From Gordionus sp. m RMFG-2023 (taxonomy: Eukaryota > Nematomorpha > Gordioida > Chordodea > Parachordodidae), in contig NC_088775.1 of the NCBI RefSeq assembly GCF_954871325.1, positions 92,026,334 to 92,090,333 of the forward strand: a DNA stretch of 64,000 bases, in the 5' to 3' direction. Numbering within the stretch: position 1 is the first letter of the stretch; each line of letters starts with the position of its first letter. Under the pieces are notes generated by a model. That model had not been told where the DNA came from, did no database searches, and was given only the letters and a program-made list of their open reading frames with translations. The position numbers were made by a program, and so were the translations under genes. Below, piece after piece: positions 15,701 to 27,289 of this stretch.

Positions 15701-15944
15701 GGACAGTTTTCCGCCATGTACACCTTCAAATGTAAAACATATTCATTATATTTTCTATGAATTTATTTTTTTATTATGATTTTTTTTAAAAACGTTTTTG
15801 TAATTAATGTAGATTAAGTTTTAAGCTTTGTTGGAGATCAGTTAACAAGAGATTAGGGCCCATTCCTCTTTTGCCTTGGCATTCATGACCTTATTTCTAA
15901 TTAAAAATCCAATTAAATCTTGTACCATAAACTTTAGTACAATA

Positions 15945-16600
15945 AATTTGCTGAATAGACCATTTCTAAATAATATTTTATTTCCTACATACATAGTAAA
16001 CATAGTTATTATTTTTGTAAATATGTTTTAATTACGTGTATCTAAATAAAATATTTTTCACATTATTTCTAAAAATTTATGAAAAACAGGAAATAGAATA
16101 TGTTTATTAAATAATATTTGAAAATATTTATATATATATTATTACTTTTATTTTTCATATATTTCTACTATAATGTCAAACAATCGTATTTGCAAATTAT
16201 TCCTGAGTATGATATGCTTGGTTATAAAGAATTTAACACTGAAGCAATGGTTCTTAAGTGGTTTATATTATTATTTTTATTAAATAAATTTATTAAAAAG
16301 TAAACTTAAATTCTTATAAGAGATTTTTTTGATCTAATGATTATTGATTACTTATATATTTACATAGATACAAAATCAGACCCAATAGTACGCGCTGTAG
16401 AATGCAAAAAGAGTCAATTTATTGTGTAAGAAATTTAGCAATCTTCTCTGAGAAAAATAATATCGGCAAAACATATAATTTATTAACCAACTTCGATGTT
16501 CTCAAATATTTCCTAAATTCAATAGTCAAATATTACATTTACAGATTTGAATTTATAGATGACACAAATTTGCATAAATTAAAAAAGAAGGCATAATCAA
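15945..16600 (+). pseudogene. Unrecognised small gene family, copy 2
   Basis: A direct repeat of copy 1, about 1.02 kb downstream. A hydrophobic stretch (FIYILLLLFFIYFYYNV, 16127-16177) resembles a signal peptide or membrane anchor and is followed by KQSYLQIIPEYDMLGYKEFN then TEA. The GTAAGT donor of copy 1 is eroded here to TTAAGT. After the ACATAG acceptor region, MQKESIYCVRNLAIFSEKNN, then IGKTYNLLTNFDVLKYFLNS and IVKYYIYRFEFIDD, runs to a stop at 16594-16596. It aligns to the copy 1 FENSNIDKIYNLNVDFDL segment. The copy lacks an ATG where copy 1 has one. No known family was recognised; it could be a secreted or single-pass membrane protein. Confidence 0.5.
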
Positions 16601-16689
16601 TAACTTAACTGAGGTTGCTTTTCCAAAATAATTATTTGACTTAATAATTATTGATTCATTTTTCTTCAAATAAAGGGATATTCTAGATT

Positions 16690-16985
16690 CGATATCTAAA
16701 TGATCGATCAAAAATTTACACTTTTTGCTTTATACAGCACGTACTATTGGGTCTGATTCTTTTATCAAACTAAATATAAGTAATCAATAATTATTATATA
16801 AAAAAATTCTTATAAGAATTTAAGCTTAATATTTTAATAAATTTATTATAAAAAATAATAAATACTTACCAAATTGCTTCAGTGTTAAATTCATTATAAC
16901 CAGGCATATCATACTCAAGATTATTTTACAAATACGATTGTTTGACATCATAGTAGAAATTTCAATATGAAAAATAAAAGGTAAT
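16690..16985 (-). pseudogene. Unrecognised small gene family, copy 3 (inverted)
   Basis: The reverse complement of 16690-16985 matches copy 2: CAAACAATCGTATTTG, LEYDMPGYNEFNTEA, an intact GTAAGT donor (reverse complement of 16864-16869), an intron of about 100 bases, and after a TATTTAG acceptor FDKRIRPNSTCCIKQKV then a stop. It faces copy 2 across a short spacer, so the two form a large imperfect palindrome. It is truncated at both ends relative to copy 1. Confidence 0.5.
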
Positions 16986-17034
16986 ACAGTGAAACGAGTG
17001 TCATTATTAAATACATTTAAAAAATTGGTAGATA

Positions 17035-17260
17035 ATAATGCCTAAATCAAAAATTCTCCTATTCACAAATATTTACCCTATTCTGGCTATAAATGGCTAT
17101 AAGATTTTTGTAGTGCCAATCATGGTCTGTAGATATCAGATGTGACACGAATAAGGATTCAAGAATTTTAAATTAAATTTAAAACTGATTTTCTGAGGGA
17201 GATCTGAACCCCGAGTCTATATTAACCCCCAGGTTTGATGGGTTGCCCATCGGTCTCTGT
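17035..17260 (-). repeat. Possible second tRNA-derived SINE
   Basis: On the minus strand, CCGATGGGCAACCCATCAAA (weak A box) is followed by CTCGGGGTTCAGATCTCCCT (B-box-like GGTTCANNTCC) and about 150 bases of less AT-rich tail. Only one copy is seen in the window and no target-site duplication was found. It could be another short retroposon or chance. Confidence 0.35.
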
Positions 17261-18192
17261 ATAGTCTTTGTTAAAATGTCCACTCAAAAGGTCTAATTTG
17301 GATTTACAACGCTGGATGATGGTGAAAATATCTCGTATAATATAGATTAGTCTATAGCTTGCCTACCTTACTAATGTAAAGGTTTGAGAACGCCCTTAAA
17401 GATAAACATTCCCTAGCTTGCTTGTATTTTAAAAAACGGTTCGGTCCTCACAGAGCAATTATTTTGATAATCTCGAATAAATTAAACTTGACAAATTATT
17501 AAAATACATTATAATCCGTTTAAATATCCCTGTCTGATGACATAAGATCAGATAATCTACAAATATGCCTTGGTGTATTTCCCCTATAACTCAAAAAATT
17601 TATATGATTAACAACTTTTGAAAGATCTAAATAACGAAAGCTTTATGACTTTTCAGGATTTTTATTTTATTCCGATAGTTACTCCTACCAATAAACTCTT
17701 AGGTTCTCTAGGCTATAAATATTTTTTAAAAATTTTGATTTAAAAGAAATTAGCAATGGGGATGGTGGATTCTCTTTATGCGTGTTCTGAAGCAACTATC
17801 TAAGTCTTAAGTCTTAAGAACTCGAGGACTATTCTACTTTTTTAAATTTATTTTTAAAAAATAAAAAATAAAAGATGAATTAAACATGAATTTTTGATTC
17901 TTATTTCCCCAACAACTAGACATGGGGTAAGATCAGGTTTTGCCTAATTTAGAGTTAATGTATAGTATATATTATTAAGAATAGTATCAATGGAAAAAAC
18001 AAATAAATATAAAATGTTGCTTACAATTTTACCAAAACCTTAGATATGCGGGCTAGAACAGGTATTTTTTTGTATAAAAGTTTTAAATACTTCTGGATTT
18101 GGGAATAAATAAAAAAATAGCCTTTCGAATGTAAAGTTTTTACATTTGCTTTTTTTAATATAAAGTTATCCTTTTTATTATTTTTATTTTTA
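17261..18192. other. AT-rich DNA, no gene seen
   Basis: Short stops in all frames. The last 50 bases before 18193 are T/A-rich and probably form the A-tail of the minus-strand SINE next to them. Confidence 0.4.
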
Positions 18193-18482
18193 GCTTTCAC
18201 CTTTTTCTGGTGGTATGCTCTCTTTCAGTATTTCTCTCCACTTTATCTTATTCATCTATCTCTTTTATCAATTTGGTTTATCGGACATCTATCCTAACAC
18301 TCAGCTGTCTAAGCCTGTCGGTAACCGGGGTGGTATTTCTAAGCTCAGAAATTCATCATATCATATGTCTTTATTCATCGGTAATCAAAGAAAAACTGGA
18401 AAATTTTTACAGTTCCTTATCAGGATTGAATCTTGTACCATCGGCTTCCAGGTATACATCATATACCCACTAGGCCACCTTT
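18193..18482 (-). repeat. tRNA-derived SINE, copy 2
   Basis: On the minus strand from 18482: GGTGGCCTAGTGGGTATATG (A-box), then ACAAGATTCAATCCTGATAA (B-box-like), then a body matching copies at 10995 and 44395 (TGAGCTTAGAAATACCACCC, GGTTACCGACAGGCTTAGAC, CCGATAAACCAAATTG). It ends ACCACCAGAAAAAGGTGAAAG followed by an A-rich tail on the minus strand. It is transcribed by Pol III in such families and mobilised by a partner LINE; that is family knowledge. It is shorter than copy 3 because it lacks a central segment of roughly 300 bases. Confidence 0.8.
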
Positions 18483-18895
18483 TTATACATTTTCTAAAAT
18501 ATGTCGAATGTTACTCATGGTATTGAAAATATTAATTTATTCTTAGAAACATTGCATAATAATATAATTATGAGATCTTTGAAAATCTAACAGGATATAA
18601 CATAGTTATTTTTAAATTATTTTGTAACATTATATACTCCTAGTATGGTAAATAAATAACGTACTTGCTGGTACCAATAGGGCTGGGAAACAAATAATTT
18701 TTATTAAAAACAAACCCAAAAGCGATTAAAATATAATTCAAAAAAAAAAATTTAATTTTTTAAAATTAACTCTACAATTTTAAAAATTATTTCTTAGACC
18801 TCAGCAAGGCCTCTGATATAATATTTTCTTTACTTTTTAAATGTTTTTACGATAATCTTAGCATATAAATAGAAATTGAAAAAAAGAAATTAAAA
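18483..18895. other. AT-rich DNA
   Basis: No features recognised. Confidence 0.4.
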
Positions 18896-18899
18896 ATAT

Positions 18900-19245
18900 A
18901 TAAAATTTATATTTATGTTTAGATACGCTCCTTATCGCAGAGAAACAGATGCGTTATTGGTATAAAGTCTAAAGGCTTAAAAGCTGAATTGTTTGGCCTT
19001 AACATTTAAAACACCGCGTAACCATTGTTGTAAGCAAGCGTAGACCATTGTCTTCACTGCCAATTTAGACGAAGACCGATTCTCATGACACACCAAATGC
19101 AACGACCTTATTTGGCAGGCCCATACATTGGCGAGTATATTGTAGATTCAAGTCAAAAACATCATTAGAAGTGACGTGAAACATATGGGTGAAATACCGA
19201 CTGGTTTTTTATCAAGGGACTATCCTCGTTTAGGACTTCACTTGC
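18900..19245. other. GC-elevated island of unknown nature
   Basis: About 340 bases of clearly higher G+C than the surroundings, next to a T/C-only tract at 19246-19310. It reads like an old retroposon or exon set, but no frame stays open long and no rRNA, tRNA or known TE motif was recognised. On the minus strand the T/C tract would lie upstream of it rather than form a tail. Confidence 0.4.
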
Positions 19246-19315
19246 ATTTCTTTTCCTTTCTTTCCTTTTTTATTTCTTTTTATTATTTTTTTATCTTCTT
19301 TTTTTTTTTATTTTA
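19246..19315. repeat. Polypyrimidine tract
   Basis: Mostly T with C and rare A, about 70 bases (TTCCTTTCTTTCCTTTTTTA ...). Low-complexity sequence at the edge of the GC island. Confidence 0.6.
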
Positions 19316-22300
19316 AAGATCCGTTCACAAATTTTTAAAAATACTTAATAATATCAATTTACAAAGATAAAATTCCAAATATATATGATGCATAAATTCC
19401 TTTTTTACAAGCAAATCATTGGAGAAGATAATAAGAAAATTATATTTAAAGCCGTCAAAGGTTAAAAAAAATAACAAATAATGTTTTTATATCGCCATTA
19501 TAACATTATATTTTATACGGAAATTAAATCTGGCTCTATATACTGTCTGTATTATTATACAATTCTCAACTACGAGATCTCGATTAAGTATCCAAGAATG
19601 TTCTTAATCAAAACTAGAAATAAAGTGAATAAAAAATATATATTAAACCATATATCGGATTAAATTTTGACATGAATATAAGATGCAAAAGAATTATCTG
19701 GGCGTAAATTATCCCATTTTTCTACAACACATAAAAAATAAAAGCAAAACCTAATTGCTGTTTCGTTTCATGATATAATCTTATATTGGAAGGTTACGTC
19801 AATGATAGTTATAATCACACAGCTACATAAATGAAAGTATCGAAATCCACTGGAAGACAAATATGCTTTCTTTTATTAAATATTATTGCATTTATAAATT
19901 TTTATTTGTTTTAAAAATTTATTTAACTAGCTATGCAAATGCGTTAAAATGATTGTTCGTTTTTATTAAATTCTTTTTCGTGTAATTTTGCCTCCCCCCT
20001 TTATTTCTCTTTTTAATTCCTCCCCGTGTATACAGTTTTTCGCGTTTATGGCACCATTCTTCTGATTATACTAAATTAAAAATAATTACCGCCAAAATGG
20101 ACAAATCTTAAACATTAAAACTATTTGCTCTCTCCTACAAATTTAACAACCCTTTCTATATACTTATTTTTTTAATTTTTATTTAATCTGCCCTCCCTTA
20201 ATACCTTATCTTGAATTTAATAAAAAATATGTTAATATACATATAGGTTACACAATAGATACTCGCTTGATTTCACACTTTTCTGCACTGTCCTTTTTTG
20301 AAATAATTTTGAATCCCTAAAAATTAAATTTTTAAGCCAGAATAAATAAAAATAATATACTTAATATTAGAAGAGAACAATTAGAGCTTGTTTAAGTAAA
20401 ATGGCTTTTATGAGTTTACGAAAATATCTAGATATAAATTTTTCTCGTCATCATAAACTTTAAATTTTTATATTGAATTTGACTTTTAACATTTGAATAG
20501 AATGGAATCATATTCTCAATTCTTTAAAGATTAGTTAGTAAATTTTATAGTCTCCTAGAAATTTATGATGATTCAAATAAGTTATTAAAAATGATATTTG
20601 GGTTTGACCTTCAATTTTTATTTTCAAATTAATTCTTAATTTATTTTAACCATATACAATTTACATTTAAAAAATAAAATTTTTAAGATTAGCAAATTAT
20701 AAGATTAAAATTTATTAAAGATTTGAGTATTTTTCAAATTTTTTTTAACAATATAAATTTAAGTTGTATCAATGGAAAGGTCTCTCCCGACCTTAATTTT
20801 TAAAGGATTAGATATTTTATAAATTTTTTAATAGATAAAATATTATTTCATTCATGTAAATTTTAAATGTATATGAATCCTGTATATCTGAGAATAATTT
20901 GATATAATTAAAATGTAAACTTGAACAATTAATTTTGATTGTGTTAGGAAACGCATTTATTAAGACTTAAATTTATTATTTAATTTCCATAATTAAATAG
21001 CAAAATGAGAGGCTGACTGATTTTCATTCAAATGAATAGTTAAAACCCTTGATAAAGTGAGTATTTTATAAAAGCGGCAATTTGGTCATGTAAACCAAAT
21101 AAAAGCACTATAATTCTTTATTAATACCAGAAACATTGTTAAATAACTATTTAATGAAATTGGCAATTTAGACGGCTAAAATAACCAAATAACGGCATTG
21201 TAAATTTTTATAAACATACCTTAAGTTATCTAAATTAAATATAATTAAGATAATTTGGGACTAAAAAAAGACACATTCCTTTTGCAAAATACACTCTTTA
21301 ATTTTAAAAACAAAAAATAATATAAAAAAAGTCTCTATAGTAGACTAAATATTTGATATAAGACTATGATATTGCAAAATATCACTTGTGTGTAATAGGT
21401 CAATTAGGTGTTTGAATGACAATATGCTTATTCTAAAATAGTTATCTATAAATAATTAATTAAATAATTTGTAATTTTGCTAGCTTATTTTGAAATATAA
21501 CTAAAATTAGTTAATAGTCACTTTTAAATGTAATTAGAAAAAGAATGTGATTTGTAAATTGTGAACTAATTTTTTTCAAATTTAACTTTAAACAAACACT
21601 ATAATATTCATATAATATTCGATTTATAAAATATTATATATTAAAAAAAATACCTGAAATTACTATCAGATTGCAAATACTTATAATCAAAATTCTGAAA
21701 ATAGATTTCTTTACCATAATTTACATTATAAAAAATTAATGGTGAATATTCGAACTCAAACTAGATTTTTCCCTTATTATAAGTATAACTTATAAAAGAC
21801 ACCACTTTAGATATTAGTTCGTATTATGATGATGCTAAACCCCAAAGCTTTATTATTAATTCAAAAAAACAATTAATTAATCACAAATGATCTTCTTGCC
21901 AGAATAATTAATAAATTTTGGAAAATAATTTTTGACAAAGTAAATCCAAAAGATTGATTGATTATAAATTGCAAAAAAGAAATTTAAAATATTAATAATA
22001 AATTTACAATTTTATAAAAACACCATAATTATGCCATTTTTAAAATTTAGAATACAAATAACAAATGAATTAAATTTAAAATTTTGTTTTTTTCAGATTT
22101 TCTTTTTCTTTGCTTCCAATCGACTTTTCATTTTCCTAATAATAAATAGATTAATTATAATTATTTGCAGTTTATGTTAAATATAAAGGTATATTAATAT
22201 TAAATCCCGTTTGCTATAGGTCGTATACTCTATATAACTTTGTCTTAAATATTTAACGACTTTGTAACTAGATTATAAGTAAGATTTTGACTTTTTTTTC

Positions 22301-24149
22301 TTAATTTATTCCTACAATTCTACCCCGCAAATATGGATTCCGAATTCTCTAAAATTATTAAAAATATTAAATAATGGGCTTTTATTTTTAAAATTCCAAT
22401 TCATTCCATTTTATTTTTCTTAAAAATATATGTAAAATTTTCTATACATTAAAGATTTGTTTAGCGAGTATTTGTAAATGGTTATTAAAAAAACCCAGAA
22501 GCATTTAAATACAAATAATATATTACATAATAATAATTTCGAAAAGAATGGCTTAAAAGATTAAATATAACTAAGGCACTATGAAAAAACACATAGATAA
22601 ATAATTTTAAACTTTGGGGGTTATCTAAAAAGGGGTTAAGTAACAGTGACAAATCGACAGATTTAGAAGTCTCTTTGGATATAACCCCCCCCCCCCCCCA
22701 TAAAAATTATGTGGATATTATTTACTCCGAGTTTTTATTACCAGTTGGAGTAATCACAGAATAGAAATTCCCGATTAAAATTAGATTACAGATTGCGCAA
22801 TTGAAAGATGCCTCTATGTTCCAACGAGGCAAAATGCAATGGGTATTCACGTTTTTTAGCGAGCAATCAGAAATTGAAGATGAAAATCATAATAATAATA
22901 TTCTCTAAACTGCCATAACTAAAATTAGTGATCAAATTAATTATTAAAACATTACTGTATTCTTGGAACCAGGATTTAATCATCAATAAAACGATTTGGG
23001 TTAAAATATAACTATAAACAAATTTTTGAGACAAAATGAAAAGGCGGTTTTATTATTAAATTTTGGTAATATATGTTGATATATTAATGCAGGGTCAGAT
23101 GGGTACCATTCTTTCTATCTGGTTTAGATTCAAAAAGGATAATATCAACAAGGAAAGCTTATAAACAGACACATTGGTATATTCAGATATTTTAAGTTAA
23201 GAATTTAATTTTAGAAAAGAAAAGTCGGTATGAAGTAATTGTGTAATGGAAATACAGCTTCACTTTTTCAGCAATATTTAGTCGATTCTGACATATCCGA
23301 ACGGATGCTTTATGCAAATAACTTAGTAAAAATAATTAATTACTCTTTCTTAAATATAATTTAGCATATAATGGATTTGAAGTTTTATTTCAATCCAAAG
23401 GCTATCCTCAATTTTATTTCGAATTTGATCGACTCTATAATTACTGATAACTCTTATTTACTTTGATTGAAAACAATGCTATGAAAATGCCTCCATCTAT
23501 GATAATTTTTAGTAAATTATACATTTAATCATTAAGCATTTCCATAAATATGCTATATTACTGAATTTAATTTAAAATAAAAACATAAAGCATATTTTTT
23601 TATCCTCTGTTAAATAATTTAGTTAATAATTTATAATAATCAAAACAATGTGGGTAAATATTTTGATTTATATACAGGAAGTAAGAATAATTATAAAATT
23701 GATGATATAATATTAAATATTATTTTAAATATAGACTGCCCCAGAAAGAAGAAAGAAAAAGAGAGAGAGAGAAAAAGAAAGTAGGTTTATTATTGTTCAA
23801 TAAAATAGGTTATATTATAATATAAATAATTTGACATGAATAATGATTATACTATATCATCATTCTTGAGGTTCGATTTTAAATTATATCAAAAATAAAA
23901 TATATACATGAATTTCAGAATCATTATCTTTTTTTAAAAAATATACATCTAATATATATTTTATTATTATTTACCTAAACGTATCAATGTTATGACTAGA
24001 AAATATTAAAAGTTTAATAATTCATTTAAAAGGAAAAATGATCAAATTTCAAGGAGTATTACATGAGAATGATATGATAACATAATAAATAAACAATCTC
24101 CTTCCGATCAATCCAATTTATGATTTCTATCTTAAAATACATGAGTTAG
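19316..24149. other. Long AT-rich noncoding stretch
   Basis: No gene identified. It contains a 15-C run at 22685-22699, a short purine microsatellite at 23740-23781, and a plus-strand coding-like remnant at 22775-22909 (reported as a finding). A diverged copy of the core of the long A/B repeat is recognisable around 23820-24130 (ATTATTTGACATGAATAATG ...). Confidence 0.45.
22685..22699. repeat. Homopolymer run of 15 C
   Basis: An uninterrupted C run in AT-rich DNA, flanked by GGATATAA and ATAAAAATTATG. Such G/C runs occur near hAT ends of the type seen at 32660-32698, so it may mark an eroded transposon end. Exact length is liable to sequencing error. Confidence 0.7.
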
Positions 24150-24357
24150 TGTTGTTAAACGACCTGGGTCGATTTTAAAATTGGCCAGTTTAAAATTTTA
24201 GCCAAAATAATATTTCATAGTCCGGGATATTTTGCTCCAAGGTAGCAGAAAGGTTTGGACAATTGGCAAATCTCGAGAGATTTATCATATTATTTTGGAT
24301 AAAATTTTAATCTGGCCGTTTTTAATAATCAACCCAATTCGAATGGTTTAACAACAT
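24150..24357. mobile_element. MITE, family 1, copy b
   Basis: The terminal repeat GTTGTTAAACGACCTGGGTC at the left and ATTCGAATGGTTTAACAAC at the right are inverted. The interior shares GATATTTTGCTCC, GGTTTGGACA and TCTCGAGAGATTTA with copies a and c. Noncoding, about 208 bp. Confidence 0.7.
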
Positions 24358-27289
24358 TGAAACACGTGAAATTTTTTTCCTTCTTTGACCAGCATTTTTT
24401 GCGTTTCTTACAACTAATAAAGGCAATTTTAAACAGTTACATCTATTTTTTTTTATAAAAATAAACTCATATAGGGGCAGGCAGGGTAGGTCCTTAAAAA
24501 TAATTTATTTTAGAATTTTAATTTTATTTAAATACCCCTCTCTCTTCCTGTCAAAGCACCAACTATCAATTGTTTAATTGAATCTTCAGAGAGGTAATAT
24601 ATGTAATCAGTGTAGGGGAGATTCAAAGAAAATGGAGGGGGAGGGGGACTATTTTCTTTTTATAATAAATTAACAAACTATAATATTATAAAAATAAATT
24701 GCATTGTTTAAGAATAATACAATTTTGGTGAATTTAAAATATAAACTGCAATCTCCAAATTTATTTGGCGGTTGAAATGATGCCTTAAAAATAGCCTCTC
24801 TTCGATATATTTGAGTAAATTATTTACGAGATCATTAAGTATTTCTATAACTATAAAAGGATCTTTAATTTAAAATATAAATAATTAAATTTAAGAAAAG
24901 GAAAGGAAAAATTGAGCCATTTAATAGAAAATATAAATATTTTAGTTTATGAAATATTATCGAATTTTTTTACACGATAATATTTTTTGATAAAATTTTC
25001 GGTATATTGAGAGGAAAAAATTATTAAATATAATATAATTATTTGACATTATTTATTTTTATTGTACCATCTTTTTCAAGCATCGATTCTAAATTAAATA
25101 TATATATAAATGGATTAAAATTTTCATATCATTATTAATTTAAAATGGGTATTATATTTTATTAATTACCTATTTCATTGATTGTATTATCTGGAAAATT
25201 ATTATAACATAGTGTATTATTTTTTACCAGAAATAATGAAACAATATATTTATATTTAAGGGCAATTTAAATCTAATCTATGATTCCTATCTTGAATCAA
25301 CTTCAATAAATGATTAATCATTTTTTTCTATGGCTTTGACTTATATCAATACCTGCCATTTAAATATCACTAATAATTATTCAGAAAAATTATATTTAAT
25401 TTTGTATACGCAAAAATAAATATACATTTCTTTTAATATATTAAATCAGAGACTTTACTGACCATTTAAGTTTTTATTTAGAAATGTTTGGGCTTAAACT
25501 GCTAACTCAATAGGCTTAATTAGCAAAATCTAGATGTTTAACCAATATTATTATGTTAAAATACTGATTTAACCCTTTTTAAAAGACCCAAATCAAGACA
25601 TATAATGAAAACATTATTATTTAGGGAAGTCTGAAACGAAAAAGTATGGGCTTTTATATTTATCTAATTTTTAAAAAAATTAACTTAGAAGATATTGAAA
25701 TATAGAAAAAATTTAGGGAGTGCCAATTTTCATTTGAGTCGCCATTTTTGATACTCCTGAGGTTATTGGTCAAGGCATGAAAACACTTCCAGAGATTTTT
25801 AAATTTTTATTGTCACAGTTCATATTATAACCTGGGGTTTTCATTGACCTATCTTATCCAAACGCATATTTTTTAAAGTTTTATGCAATAAGGCAAAAAA
25901 AAACAAACATTTAATCTTTTCACAATTCCTACCATAAATATCTTTATAAAAATTAGGCATAATTTCTGTTTTTTAATAATCTTTTTCAACACACAATAAA
26001 GTTTATACTTAAGCATTCATTCGGTGGATTGTAACCTGAAAAATAGATTTTAAATTCAAAAAATATTTTTTAAATATTTTTTTTTACATATTCAAACAAT
26101 AATAATAAAATTGATTATCTTTATAAACATTCTCAAGCCAGCCAAAGATTAAAATTTTTTTTTTGAAACAAAGCTTAGAAAATGTATTAAACCGAAGATT
26201 AAATTTTGGAACCTTAAAAATTTTCTATATATTTATTTTGATTGTAAATTTTTTTTTCAAATCTCTTAGACATTGTGACATATAAAAAAAATTAGCATCA
26301 AATAAAAAATCAAAGTGAAAATCAAAGTGAAAATCAAAGTGAAAATCAACAAATCTTAACAAATTAAAATGGAAATAATTTAATATTAAAATTTATATAT
26401 AATTAAAGTCGTATAATTTTTTTATACCTATTTTACATGTTATTTCTGTTTATTTTAATAAATAAATAATAATTTATATTTCGGTAAAATAAGATAATCA
26501 TTGCCTTTATATCATGTATATTTTTTAAATATGAGTTATAAAAAAAATTTCAAAAATTTTTTCATCTTTATTTATTTGGGAAGATATATGATACAAAAAA
26601 CTAGGATAGCAATTAATTTTAAAACAATTTATTTAGATAATTAAGGGTGTCCATATATTAATTAACAATGCATTACGGATCGACAAGATAATATCAACAA
26701 GTAAAATTTATATCGAAAAAAATATATGTGAAAACCATATGTTTATTTTTAAAATATCTAGGCACGAAAAATTTGAGAAGAAGAAGAAAAACTAATCAAG
26801 ACAATATTTTGGGGAAATTTTATTTTTTTTTAAATAATAATAAATAGATTACAAATTAATCGGACTTGAAGAATTTAAAAAATGCCATCGCTGAACACTA
26901 TTTTACTTTGCTAGTTAGATAAAGTTACCACACTTCTAACGATCTAAATGGTAGGCGGAAGATAATTCCTCAGAAATTAAAAAAATCCCTCATAATAATT
27001 CTTAAAAAATAATTCCCAGGAATTGATTTTCTCAATAAATATTTTATTTTGAGGATTTTTAATACTGGATATTGATAATAGAGAATTTTTAATATCTTAA
27101 CTTTTCTTCCCGGGGAATTATTTTATTAGATTCTTACCCTGGTTTGGAAGTTCTTATTAACGGTATAACTGATAATGAATATTATTAATACTTATGTTCA
27201 TGGTTTTCACTAGTTTGTTGAAAGTATGAATACGCGATTAATTGATTTATAATTACTAACAATAGTATACCTAATCCATTCACTTTGAA
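24358..27289. other. Long AT-rich noncoding stretch
   Basis: No gene identified. The region 24850-25400 is a diverged copy of the A/B repeat core (ATTATTTGACATTATTTATT ..., ATTAATTACCTATTTCATTG, TTATCTGGAAAAT). A short 12-bp tandem repeat lies at 26309-26350. Confidence 0.45.
26309..26350. repeat. 12-bp tandem repeat, about 3.5 copies
   Basis: The unit AATCAAAGTGAA is repeated three times and followed by a partial AATCAAC. Perfect copies imply a recent origin. Confidence 0.85.
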
